Below are positions 16,100 through 23,567 of a stretch of 64,000 nucleotides of DNA, piece by piece. This DNA comes from Acidobacteriota bacterium (GTDB lineage: Bacteria > Acidobacteriota > Vicinamibacteria > Vicinamibacterales > UBA8438). Position 1 is the stretch's first letter; the number at the start of each line of letters is the position of its first letter. A model generated the notes under the pieces. The model did no database searches and had not been told where the DNA came from. It was given only the letters and a program-made list of their open reading frames with translations. A program made the position numbers and the translations under genes. Where the stretch lies: NCBI GenBank assembly GCA_011523845.1, contig WTFV01000268.1, forward strand, positions 49,907 to 113,906, read 5' to 3'.

Positions 16100-17458
16100 A
16101 TGCTGAACCGCTTGAAGCTCGAGAACTTCAAGGCATGGCGGGAAGCCGACCTGACGTTCGGCAAGGTGACGGGGTTCTTCGGAACCAACAGCGCCGGCAA
16201 GAGCAGCCTCCTGCATATGCTCCTGCTGCTGAAGCAGACCAGGAACGCGACCGACCGCGGCATCGTTCTCGACTTCGGCGGACCCGGACACATGGTGAAT
16301 CTCGGGTCCTTCGAGGACGCTGTCTACAAGCACGACAAGAGCCAGGCGATAAGCTGGCTGCTCGACTGGACCCTGCCCGAAACGCTCACAATCGAGGATC
16401 CGCTGGAGCCAATGCCGTTCGCGCGGTTCAAGGGCAACAGCCTACAGGCCCGATGCGAGGTCGGTATTCGAGACAAGCGCTTGTGGCCGCGCGAGTTGGC
16501 TTATCGATTCGACGACGTGGATTTTCGGCTGCAAACGGGTTCGAAGTCGGAGTTCGAGCTGGTAACCGACGCGCCTGACTTTCAATTCCTGCGCACCCAG
16601 GGACGGCCTTGGCCGGTGAAGCATCATCCGGTCAAGGCGTACCTGTTTCCCAGTCAGGCGAAAAGCTATTTTCAGAACGCGGACTTCCTCGGTGATTTCG
16701 AGCTCGCGTATGAGAAGCTGATGGATTCCATGTACTACCTCGGACCCTTGCGCGAGTATCCGCGCCGGGAGTACCACTGGGCCGGATCGAGCCCGGAGGA
16801 TGTCGGCCAACGCGGTGAGCGCACGATGGACGCGATGCTCGCGGCCACCGTACGCGAGGAGACAAGGAGTCTGGGATACCGGAAGTGGCGCAAGCCCTTC
16901 CAGGAGATGATCGCGCACTGGCTGTATGAGTTGGGGCTGATTCACGACTTCCACCTGGAGGAAATCGCAAGAGGAACGAATCTGTACCGGGCGATGGTCG
17001 AGACGTCTTCGTCGAGCGTGACGACACCGCTTACCGACGTCGGATTCGGGGTGTCCCAGTTGTTGCCGGTCCTGGTACTGCTCTACTACGTCCCGGAAGG
17101 CTCGACGGTACTGTTGGAACAGCCGGAAATCCATCTTCATCCCGCGGTGCAGAGTGGTCTGGCGGACGTCATGCTGAACGTCGCACACGTACGAAACGTG
17201 CAGATTGTCGTCGAGAGTCACAGCGAGCACCTGATGCGGCGTCTGCAGAGACGAGTGGCAGAGCAGAAGATATCTTCGGAGGACGTGAAGCTGTACTTCG
17301 TTTCCGCGAATCGAGGCAGGGCGCAGGTCTCCGATCTGCTCCTCAACGAATGGGGCGAGATCGAGAACTGGCCGGAGAACTTCTTCGGAGACGAAATGGG
17401 TGAGATCGCGGCGATCTCCGAGGCTTCCCTGAAGAGAAGGGTGATGCAGTCCGGATGA
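16100..17458 (+). CDS. AAA/OLD-like SMC-type ATPase with DUF3696 C-terminus
   Basis: The 452-residue protein opens 'NRLKLENFKAWREADLTFGK' and has Walker A 'GTNSAGKSS' near residue 30. Walker B/D-loop 'VLLEQPEIHLHPAVQSGL' follows near 340, then the H-loop 'VVESHSEHLMRRLQ'. The ending 'WGEIENWPENFFGDEMGE' is the DUF3696 signature. Relatives are ATPase subunits of nuclease or toxin systems, including several phage-defence types. The preceding 'SQLLPVLVLLYYVPEG' occupies the ABC-signature region. Its stop overlaps the next gene (ATGA), whose product begins as a PIN-like nuclease. Codons look slightly less GC-rich than in the housekeeping genes. Defence is an inference from family and partner. Confidence 0.85.
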   Translation: MLNRLKLENFKAWREADLTFGKVTGFFGTNSAGKSSLLHMLLLLKQTRNATDRGIVLDFGGPGHMVNLGSFEDAVYKHDKSQAISWLLDWTLPETLTIEDPLEPMPFARFKGNSLQARCEVGIRDKRLWPRELAYRFDDVDFRLQTGSKSEFELVTDAPDFQFLRTQGRPWPVKHHPVKAYLFPSQAKSYFQNADFLGDFELAYEKLMDSMYYLGPLREYPRREYHWAGSSPEDVGQRGERTMDAMLAATVREETRSLGYRKWRKPFQEMIAHWLYELGLIHDFHLEEIARGTNLYRAMVETSSSSVTTPLTDVGFGVSQLLPVLVLLYYVPEGSTVLLEQPEIHLHPAVQSGLADVMLNVAHVRNVQIVVESHSEHLMRRLQRRVAEQKISSEDVKLYFVSANRGRAQVSDLLLNEWGEIENWPENFFGDEMGEIAAISEASLKRRVMQSG

Positions 17459-18081
17459 CATTCGTGGTGGACACGAACGTTGCGATAGCCGCCAATGGGC
17501 GCGAGACCCACGCCGACGCGCGCTGTCAGTTGACCTGCGTGGAAAGACTGAAGTCACTGGCGGCCGGGGAGGTCGTTACGATTGACGACAGAGGCTTGAT
17601 CCTGGAAGAGTACAGGAGGCGGCTGAATCTGTCGGGGATGCCGGGCGTGGGCGATGTGTTCCTGAAGCACGTGTTCAACAACCAGTATCGCGACGATCGG
17701 GTGCAAATGGTGCCCGTGACGCCCTCGGAGGATGATCGGCGCGGCTTCGAGGAGCTGCCGGAGAATGGTCTCGGCCTGGTCTTCGCCACCCAGGCGCCGA
17801 AGGGGCTGCACAACCAGATCCCGGGCAACGCGACGACGCAGTTCTTCGGCCTGCTCAATGCGCCCGCGCACATCGCGGCTGCCCGAGAGATGGCCGCGCA
17901 GAAGGGCGGCAAAGCGCAGGGCATCGCGCGCCTGCGGCCCGGCGAGTTCTTCGCGGCAAGCGACGCCGTGGCGTTTCAACGGGTGCGCAGCCCGATGTGC
18001 CTGAGCCACCACCCGCGGAGCCCGATGACCCAGGAAGAAGTTCTGGAGCTCGCACGCGCGAGGACTGCAGATCCCGAATAG
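17455..18081 (+). CDS. chimeric ORF: PIN-like N-terminus joined to HerA-like ATPase C-terminus
   Basis: Residues 1-100 ('TFVVDTNVAIAANG', 'GLILEEYRRRL') look like a PIN-type nuclease start with the first acidic residue (VVDTN) and a second acidic site. After 'FEELPEN' the sequence switches to 'GLGLVFATQAPKGLHNQIPG', 'TTQFFGLLNAPAHIAAAREM' and 'MCLSHHPRSPMTQEEV'. These are the closing motifs of HerA/DUF87-type DNA-translocase ATPases. The later PIN acidic residues are missing and the HerA P-loop is absent. An in-frame deletion fusing two neighbouring genes near base 17755 explains this best. The first gene presumably partnered the overlapping upstream ATPase. The product is probably non-functional as either enzyme. 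Confidence 0.65.
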   Translation: MTFVVDTNVAIAANGRETHADARCQLTCVERLKSLAAGEVVTIDDRGLILEEYRRRLNLSGMPGVGDVFLKHVFNNQYRDDRVQMVPVTPSEDDRRGFEELPENGLGLVFATQAPKGLHNQIPGNATTQFFGLLNAPAHIAAAREMAAQKGGKAQGIARLRPGEFFAASDAVAFQRVRSPMCLSHHPRSPMTQEEVLELARARTADPE

Positions 18082-18445
18082 GATTGCGCTGTGTCAGCCG
18101 CGCGCAATGCCTTTCTTCGGACCCGGACAACCGCAATCGGCCTCGCAACCGGTGTGCTCGTCGCGATCTCGCTCGGGCAACTGCTTGGCGCGGCTTGGGC
18201 GTGGCCATCCTGAACGGGCTGGCCGCCTATGCGCTGGCCCGGGCGCTTTCCATCGACGACCTGCGTGGCGGCTGGCTCGGCACGACAGACAACCGCTGGC
18301 GGGTTGGCATCTGGGTGGTCGCCTGTGCCGTCATGATGGCGCCAACGCTTTCGTGCACGACTCGATCGAGCTCCGCTGCCCGGCGTGCGGGGACTGCTGC
18401 CTGCATGGGTTTTCCGGGCACCCCCTCGCGGGGCGGGCCGCTGGC
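18082..18445 (+). pseudogene. degraded coding debris downstream of the PIN/HerA chimera
   Basis: No intact gene is present. One frame from GTG 18091 gives a short hydrophobic peptide ('IGLATGVLVAISLGQLLGAA') ending at a stop near 18212. Another frame contains 'GVAILNGLAAYALARALSID' and 'WRVGIWVVACAVMMAPTLS', two plausible membrane segments. A third gives 'DSIELRCPACGDCCLHGFSG'. The pattern looks like a membrane-protein gene broken by frameshifts. I cannot name the parent. Confidence 0.4.
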
Positions 18446-19393
18446 TCACCTCGGTTCCAGGGTGAGATGAACGATCACCTCGTCAACGAGGGTGCGATCC
18501 GGCGGCAGCCCCGGGCCGCTCTCCTCGATCCTGAGGCTGGCGCGATAGACGCCGGGCGTCGAGCGGGTGCGGAAATGCGGGCCCGTCAGGGCGAGGCTGA
18601 CCCGGTCGTCATAGCCCCCGTCTCCGGTCTGGTCCACGATGACGGTGCTGGTCGTCGCGTTGTCCCGGGCCGCGGCGACGGAGTAGTTCTCCGTCAGCGT
18701 GATCGTGACGGTCCGGCGGACGGGCGCCCGAGGGGCGATGAACACGGAATAGTCCAGGGTGTGCGGCGTGTCGACGGTGGAGGTGACTTCGAACACCCCC
18801 GATTCGCTGGTCACGAGCAGCGTCTCGGCATCGGCATCGCCCCGTTCGCCCCCCGCGGTCAGATCGAGGTACAGCAGGTCGGACTGGACCTCCGACGACG
18901 GCGCTTCCAGCGTCAGATGGATGGTCACCTCGGCCACCTGAAGCAGGCCCGAGCCCTCACCCGCGGACTCCTCGACGGTGACGCGGATCGAGTGCCTGCC
19001 GGGCCTCTTGCCGCTGACGAACGAGAGCTCGTAGTCGGCGCCCGATTCGCCGCGGCCGGTCTCGTAGTGGAGAAAATCGTCCCTGGTTCCCAGGCGTTCG
19101 CTGTGCAGGGAGACGTCTTCGGTCACGTTCACGTAGACGCCGTGGCTGACCGGCGCGTCGGAGGGGAACTCCACGCGAAAGCTGAGGCGGTGGTGTACGC
19201 CGACCGGGGTCGTGGCGTGGAACTCGCCGCTGCCGCCGGCTGATACCAGCGTGGTGTCGCCCCGCGACAGCGTCAGGCGGACCAGGGCCGACTGCGCCGA
19301 GAAGTCGATGGGGCTGGGACCGGTCGGGCAGTCGCAGGCGGCGACGAGCGTCGACAGAAAGACGAGCAGGGCTTTCCTCGTCCGGTTGGGCAT
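18446..19393 (-). CDS. hypothetical lipoprotein with repeated beta-rich domains
   Basis: From ATG 19393 the 315-residue product has a lipoprotein signal ('LLVFLSTLVAACDC', Cys about 20). Two similar beta-sandwich-like halves follow, each ending in a strand 'VxVHLTLE' ('EVTIHLTLEAPSS' mid-protein and 'EVIVHLTLEPR' at the end). This suggests an internal duplication of about 140 residues. Repeated 'VTITLTENYSVA' and 'VYVNVTEDVSLHS' strands support it. No catalytic motif is seen; it probably sits on the periplasmic face of a membrane. It is followed upstream on the same strand by two beta-barrel genes, so it may be the last gene of a three-gene unit. Family not recognised. Confidence 0.7.
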   Translation of the reverse strand: MPNRTRKALLVFLSTLVAACDCPTGPSPIDFSAQSALVRLTLSRGDTTLVSAGGSGEFHATTPVGVHHRLSFRVEFPSDAPVSHGVYVNVTEDVSLHSERLGTRDDFLHYETGRGESGADYELSFVSGKRPGRHSIRVTVEESAGEGSGLLQVAEVTIHLTLEAPSSEVQSDLLYLDLTAGGERGDADAETLLVTSESGVFEVTSTVDTPHTLDYSVFIAPRAPVRRTVTITLTENYSVAAARDNATTSTVIVDQTGDGGYDDRVSLALTGPHFRTRSTPGVYRASLRIEESGPGLPPDRTLVDEVIVHLTLEPR

Positions 19394-19404
19394 GGACCTC
19401 TCCT

Positions 19405-19953
19405 TCAACGCCGGAAGGCGTAGCCGACGGCGACCGTCGAACGGAGCGCAGGGAAGCCGATGCGCACCTCGGGTGCGAGGAACAGGCGCTCGGTGATGCG
19501 CAGGCGTATGCCGAGGCCGCCATGGAAATGCAGGCTCCTCTGTGTCTCCCAGGCGCGCTCCGGAGCGGAATGGTCGAAGTAGTGCTCCACGTTCGGCAGC
19601 AGATCCTGGTACAGGGTCAGGCCGACGCCGGCGACCGCGTACGGGTTCACGCGCCCGCCGCGGTTGAACTCGTACTCCCACAAGCCGGTGAACAGCAGGG
19701 CGCGGCTCTCGTAGTCGGAGTACGGCCCGAACATGTGGGCGTACGAGAACTCCAGTCCGAACCGCGTATGTGCGCTGGTGCTCGCCGTCACCGCGCCGCC
19801 GCCTACCCACGCGTAGGGAGGCGAATCGTCCAACCCCACCGTGTGTCCCGCATTCGCGCGGACATAGATCCCGCGTTCCTGTCCGCAAACGACAGGCGGA
19901 AACGCCGCGGCGATGGAGACGATCGAGAGCAGAACCATTCGGTGGCGTTGCAT
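19405..19953 (-). CDS. small outer-membrane beta-barrel protein
   Basis: The 182-residue product starts at ATG 19953, which has GGAGGGAGG 6-14 bp upstream, and has a signal peptide ending near 'VVCGQ'. The mature part alternates polar and hydrophobic residues in strand pairs ('GRVNPYAVAGVGLTLYQD', 'LHFHGGLGIRLRITERLFLA'). It ends in 'STVAVGYAFRR', a typical OmpW/OmpA-like barrel with an aromatic near the end. Function unknown. It shares the 'RLFxAPE(V/F)RIG' motif with the adjacent upstream gene's product, so the two are tandem paralogues. Confidence 0.75.
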   Translation of the reverse strand: MQRHRMVLLSIVSIAAAFPPVVCGQERGIYVRANAGHTVGLDDSPPYAWVGGGAVTASTSAHTRFGLEFSYAHMFGPYSDYESRALLFTGLWEYEFNRGGRVNPYAVAGVGLTLYQDLLPNVEHYFDHSAPERAWETQRSLHFHGGLGIRLRITERLFLAPEVRIGFPALRSTVAVGYAFRR

Positions 19954-19981
19954 GCCGACCTCCCTCCGATCGGTCATCGCG

Positions 19982-20536
19982 CTATCGGCGAGGTGCGAAC
20001 CCCAGCCTGACGGAGAAGCGGACGTTAGGCTCCATGCCGATGCGGAACTCCGGCGCGACGAACAGGCGTCGGCCGATCCGCCGCTTGAGCCCGACGCCCC
20101 AGCCGAGGCCGCCGGGGCTGGGAGGGCACGGCCCGAGATTGCGGTGGAAGTTGAGGCCGGCCCCCATCACCATGTACGGCACCACGGTTTGCGACGGGGG
20201 CCGGAAGTCCTTGACCACGTTGACGATGACCATGTGGTCCTGGTGGGAACCCTCGGTCATGAACGAATACTCCGGTTCCAGGGCCCAGCCGCTCGCGCCG
20301 ACATAGTGCCGATAGGACGCACCCGCGGCGACGTGCTGGGCTGCTTCGAAGAAGGTGGCGGTCCCGAAACGCGCGTGGACCTCGGCGGGGCGGGGTTGCG
20401 CCCCCAGCGGCGCCGCCGAGAGCGCCAGCAGCAGGGTCACGATTCCGGCGATCGGGCGCGGCGGTCCCGCGTTTCCGGAAGCACAGGTCGCGCCGGCGCG
20501 GGCACGTCCGGCAGCCAGCGAGATCGAATTCACCAT
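19982..20536 (-). CDS. small outer-membrane beta-barrel protein, paralogue of its neighbour
   Basis: This 184-residue protein starts at ATG 20536 behind a strong GGGGGAGG site. A long signal region ends near 'APLGAQ'. Strand-like repeats ('HVAAGASYRHYVGASGWALE', 'VVPYMVMGAGLNFHRNLG') and 'RRLFVAPEFRIGMEPNVRFS' match the neighbour's barrel architecture, including the closing 'RLGFAPRR'. Likely forms an 8-strand barrel; ligand unknown. First gene of a minus-strand group with the next barrel and a lipoprotein. Confidence 0.75.
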   Translation of the reverse strand: MVNSISLAAGRARAGATCASGNAGPPRPIAGIVTLLLALSAAPLGAQPRPAEVHARFGTATFFEAAQHVAAGASYRHYVGASGWALEPEYSFMTEGSHQDHMVIVNVVKDFRPPSQTVVPYMVMGAGLNFHRNLGPCPPSPGGLGWGVGLKRRIGRRLFVAPEFRIGMEPNVRFSVRLGFAPRR

Positions 20537-20969
20537 GCTCAGCCTCCCCCGGGGATGTCCGACGTCGATTCCCCGATCTGTTGGAGAGTGCGTGGTGGGG
20601 AGGGAAACCGGCTCATGCGCGGGTTGGCCGCGGTGCGCACGATCTGCGAGAAGGCTCCGTGTAAGGTACCCGCCGGGCCATGACCGCCGCAGGTCCGCTC
20701 GGCACGATGGCCGGCCTCTACGAGACCGCGATCGAGGCGTTGGCGGTGCGCGAGGTCGACGGGCGCACGCAACGACCGCGACAACCGTGTCGACTGCGTG
20801 CTGGCGACGAACATTCGGCGTGCATGGCTCATGCCGGAACCGGGCGAGGCGCCCGGGTTGTTCGGGATCGACGTGTGGGGAAGCACTCGTCCGCTGAACG
20901 GGGCCGTGCGAGGCGGTGGCGCAGGCAGACGCGTACGGCCTTCGGGTGTGGTAATGTCCTCCGCTCGCC
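20537..20969. other. 433-bp gap with possible coding remnants
   Basis: The promoter for the minus-strand barrel operon should be here. On the plus strand, frames such as 'MTAAGPLGTMAGLYETAIEA' (from 20680) and then, after a frame change, 'DNRVDCVLATNIRRAWLMPE' look mildly coding but are interrupted. No family is recognised. A possible -10 (GGTAATGT, near 20950) precedes the transglycosylase ATG. Confidence 0.3.
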
Positions 20970-21474
20970 ATGCCGCCGCGCTTCTCTCGCCGTCGCCTCG
21001 TGGTCGCCCTGCTCGTCGCCGCCGCCGCCGGCTTCCTCGCGCTCCCGGCCGAGGCCGGCAAGCTCGCGCTCCCGACCGAGGCCGGCAAGCGGCCGTTCGC
21101 CGACATCGTCGACTCGGCCGCACGACGGCACGCCGTCGACCCTGACCTGGTGCACGCGGTTATCGCCGTCGAATCGGGATACCGCCCGAGCGCGGAATCG
21201 CCGGCCGGAGCCCAGGGCCTGATGCAGTTGATGCCCGCCACGCAACTCGACTTCGGCGTGTCGGATGCCTTCGATCCGCGGCAGAACGTCGATGCCGGCG
21301 TCGCCTACCTGCGCCGTCTCACCGACGAGTTCGGGACCGTGCTCGCGGTGGCCGCCTACAACGCCGGGCCTGGCGCCGTGCGCCGGTACAACGGCATTCC
21401 GCCGTACGAAGAGACCCGCGCATACGTGCGGTCCGTTCTCGGCCGAGGCCGGCCAGCGGCTGATGGACGGGTAG
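20970..21474 (+). CDS. lytic transglycosylase (SLT domain), frameshifted near its 3' end
   Basis: A signal peptide (residues about 8-30) is followed by a perfect-length tandem of nine residues ('LALPAEAGK' and 'LALPTEAGK', from a 27-bp DNA duplication at 21036-21089). The SLT catalytic core has 'VIAVESGYRPSAESPAGAQG' (catalytic Glu), 'LMQLMPAT' and 'VAAYNAGPGAVRRYNG'. It cleaves peptidoglycan to anhydromuropeptides. At 'AYVRSVL' (about 21440) the frame leaves the family. Removing one G from the GG there restores 'VLAEAGQRLMDG' and a stop at 21472-21474, the expected end. Uncorrected, the frame runs on antisense through oadB to 22766. A one-base insertion or sequencing error is likely; the catalytic part is unaffected. 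Confidence 0.75.
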
Positions 21475-21620
21475 TAGAGGACCATGACGAATCCGGAGAC
21501 CGGGCGCACGCCGCGCGCGAGGCGGCGGTTTCCCCTCGACGGAAGAGACCGGTCCGAGCGCCCGCAGATGCCGGTCGGTGCCCGGTTTCGACCGGTCGTC
21601 GCGGGGCACGAGCTCCCGCG

Positions 21621-22712
21621 CTATCCGAGGACGTTGGTCACCAGGTACAGCAGCACCCCACCGGCGATCACCGAGCCGAGCTGGCCGGCCGTGTTCGCGC
21701 CCATCGCGTGCATCAGCACGTGGTTGGTGAAATCCTCTTCCTGCGCCACCTTCTGCACCAGCCGGCCGCTCATCGGGAAGGCGCTGATGCCGGCGGCGCC
21801 GACCAGGGGGTTGATGCGGCCGCGCGTGACGAGCGCGAGGATCTTGCCGAAGCAGACGCCGGCCACCGTGTCGAGCACGAACGCGCCGAGGCCGAGCAGC
21901 AGGATGAGCAGCGTGTCGATCTGCAGGAAGGTGTCGGCCTGCATGAGGCTGCCGATGGTCAGGCCGAGGAACAGGGTGGAGATGTTGGTGAGCGTCTCCG
22001 ACGCCGATCCGGCGAGCTGCGGCACGACCCCCGATTCCTTCATCAGGCTGCCGATCATCAGCGTCGCGACGAGGGGGGCCGACTGCGGCACGAGCAGTCC
22101 GATGACGACGGTGACGATGATCGGAAAGAGGATCACCGCGGCGCGCGGCACCGGCCGCGGCGCGTAGGCCATCCGGATGCGGCGCTCCCTGCTGGTCGTG
22201 AGCAGCCGCATGATGGGCGGCTGGATGATCGGCACAAGGCTCATGTACGAGTAGGCGGTGACGGCGATGGGCGCGAGCAGTTCCGGCGCCAGCAGCGACG
22301 AGACGTAGATGCTCGTCGGGCCGTCGATGGCGCCGATGACCGCGATGGACGCCGCCTGGTTCAGCGGGAAGCCGATGAGGGTGGCCAGCAGCAGCGTCGC
22401 GAATATCCCCAACTGGCCGGCGGCGCCCAGCAGCGCGAAGATCGGCTGCGACAGCAAGGGCCGGAAGTCCATCATCGCGCCGATGCCGATGAAGATGAAG
22501 AGCGGAAACAGCTCGGTCTCGATGCCGAACTCGTTCAGGAGGTAGAGCATGCCGCCCGGCTCGTTCATGGGCGAGTTCGGCAGGTTGCCGAGCAGCACCC
22601 CGAAGCCGATCGGCAGCAGCAGCGTCGGCTCGTACTCCTTGGCGATCGCCAGGTAGATGAGGATGCCGCCGATGGCGAACATCAGGAGGATCCCGAGATC
22701 GAGGGGCATCAT
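21621..22712 (-). CDS. mmdB: Na+-translocating decarboxylase beta subunit (OadB/MmdB/GcdB)
   Basis: A polytopic membrane protein of 363 residues that couples decarboxylation of the biotin-bound carboxyl group to Na+ export. It has about nine or more hydrophobic helices. Conserved signatures are 'FIGIGAMMDFRPLL' near residue 75 and 'GAIDGPTSIYVSSLLAPELL', which contains the Na+-pathway Asp. Late in the sequence come 'GLTIGSLMQADTFL', 'AAGISAFPMSGRLVQKV' and 'HAMGANTAGQLGSV'. It is the last gene of the alpha-gamma-BCCP-beta operon, with a 34-bp gap to the biotin subunit. Length matches the family. Substrate specificity lies in the alpha subunit, not here. Confidence 0.95.
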   Translation of the reverse strand: MMPLDLGILLMFAIGGILIYLAIAKEYEPTLLLPIGFGVLLGNLPNSPMNEPGGMLYLLNEFGIETELFPLFIFIGIGAMMDFRPLLSQPIFALLGAAGQLGIFATLLLATLIGFPLNQAASIAVIGAIDGPTSIYVSSLLAPELLAPIAVTAYSYMSLVPIIQPPIMRLLTTSRERRIRMAYAPRPVPRAAVILFPIIVTVVIGLLVPQSAPLVATLMIGSLMKESGVVPQLAGSASETLTNISTLFLGLTIGSLMQADTFLQIDTLLILLLGLGAFVLDTVAGVCFGKILALVTRGRINPLVGAAGISAFPMSGRLVQKVAQEEDFTNHVLMHAMGANTAGQLGSVIAGGVLLYLVTNVLG

Positions 22713-22746
22713 GGGGGTGTCGGCATCCGATCGGGCGGGCGGGTAG

Positions 22747-23205
22747 CTAGCGTCGCGTCAGGGTAACGAGGGGCTGGCCCTGCACGACCCGGTCGCCGTC
22801 CTTGACGTGCACCGTGGTGACCGTTCCCTGCCAGGGTGAGCGGATCACGTTGAACATCTTCATCGCCTCGATGGTGAGCAGCTCGCCGCCCCGCTCGACC
22901 GGAAGCCCGACGGCCGCAACCACCTTGGTCACCGCGCCCGGAATCGGCGCGGTCATCGTGCGCGGAGCGTCGCTGTCCGCCTCCGTGGACGTCTCCGCCG
23001 GCAGGGGCCGGGGCATCGCCGGCTCGTCGAACGGCCGTGGTTCCGCTTCCCCCGGCGGCGCTTCCGCGCCGGCGGCGCTGCGCGTCGGCTCGACGTCCAC
23101 CGAGTAGGCCGTTCCCGACAGGCGGGCGGTGACCGGGCGCGCTCGCGGATCGTCGATATCGACGTCGTACACGCGCCCGTCGATGGTGACGCGGTAGCGC
23201 GTCAC
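22747..23205 (-). CDS. biotin carboxyl carrier subunit of the decarboxylase
   Basis: The 152-residue protein ends in a biotinyl domain whose 'IEAMKMFNVI' motif places the biotinylated lysine at about residue 116. The N-terminal 50 residues ('RYRVTIDGRVYDVDID') form the docking segment seen in MmdC/GcdC. An Ala/Pro-rich flexible linker lies between. It carries CO2 from the alpha-subunit site to the membrane beta subunit. GTG 23205 overlaps the TGA of the gamma-subunit gene (GTGA), supporting translational coupling and the chosen start. Confidence 0.93.
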   Translation of the reverse strand: MTRYRVTIDGRVYDVDIDDPRARPVTARLSGTAYSVDVEPTRSAAGAEAPPGEAEPRPFDEPAMPRPLPAETSTEADSDAPRTMTAPIPGAVTKVVAAVGLPVERGGELLTIEAMKMFNVIRSPWQGTVTTVHVKDGDRVVQGQPLVTLTRR

Positions 23206-23558
23206 AGGCGGGCCCTCGCCCGTGCGGTCGGCTGGCCGAACCGCTGTACGCGGTGCATCCGCCGCCACGCCGCCGCGTCGGATTCGAGTGGCACGGGGCG
23301 CGCCGCGCGGGCTCGCGCCACCGCCACCGCCATGGCGACGGCCTGGCGTTGCCGCTCCTCCTCCGCGGCGGCCTCCTGGCGGGCCTGCTCCCGCGCCTTC
23401 GTGGTCACCCTGCCGCCGCCCCGCGACAGGGGAAGGCCTCCGTAGAGCAGCGGCGAGGTGAGGACGTACATGAAGGCGACGAGGCCGGCGAGCGTCAGAA
23501 ACAGCAGTGTCGAGCCTACGCCGGCGATTTCGAGGACCTGTTGCAGCTCCGGCGTCAT
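23202..23558 (-). CDS. oadG: OadG-like small gamma subunit
   Basis: This 118-residue protein has one N-terminal membrane helix ('GSTLLFLTLAGLVAFMYVL') followed by a charged, Ala-rich cytoplasmic tail. That is the layout of OadG/MmdD assembly subunits, which bind the carboxyltransferase to the membrane. The tail here is unusually Arg/Ala/Glu-rich ('REQARQEAAAEEERQRQAVA', likely a coiled helix). Position between alpha and biotin subunits, and the 4-bp overlap with the latter, support the assignment. Confidence 0.85.
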   Translation of the reverse strand: MTPELQQVLEIAGVGSTLLFLTLAGLVAFMYVLTSPLLYGGLPLSRGGGRVTTKAREQARQEAAAEEERQRQAVAMAVAVARARAARPVPLESDAAAWRRMHRVQRFGQPTARARARL

Positions 23559-23567
23559 CGCGCCGCC

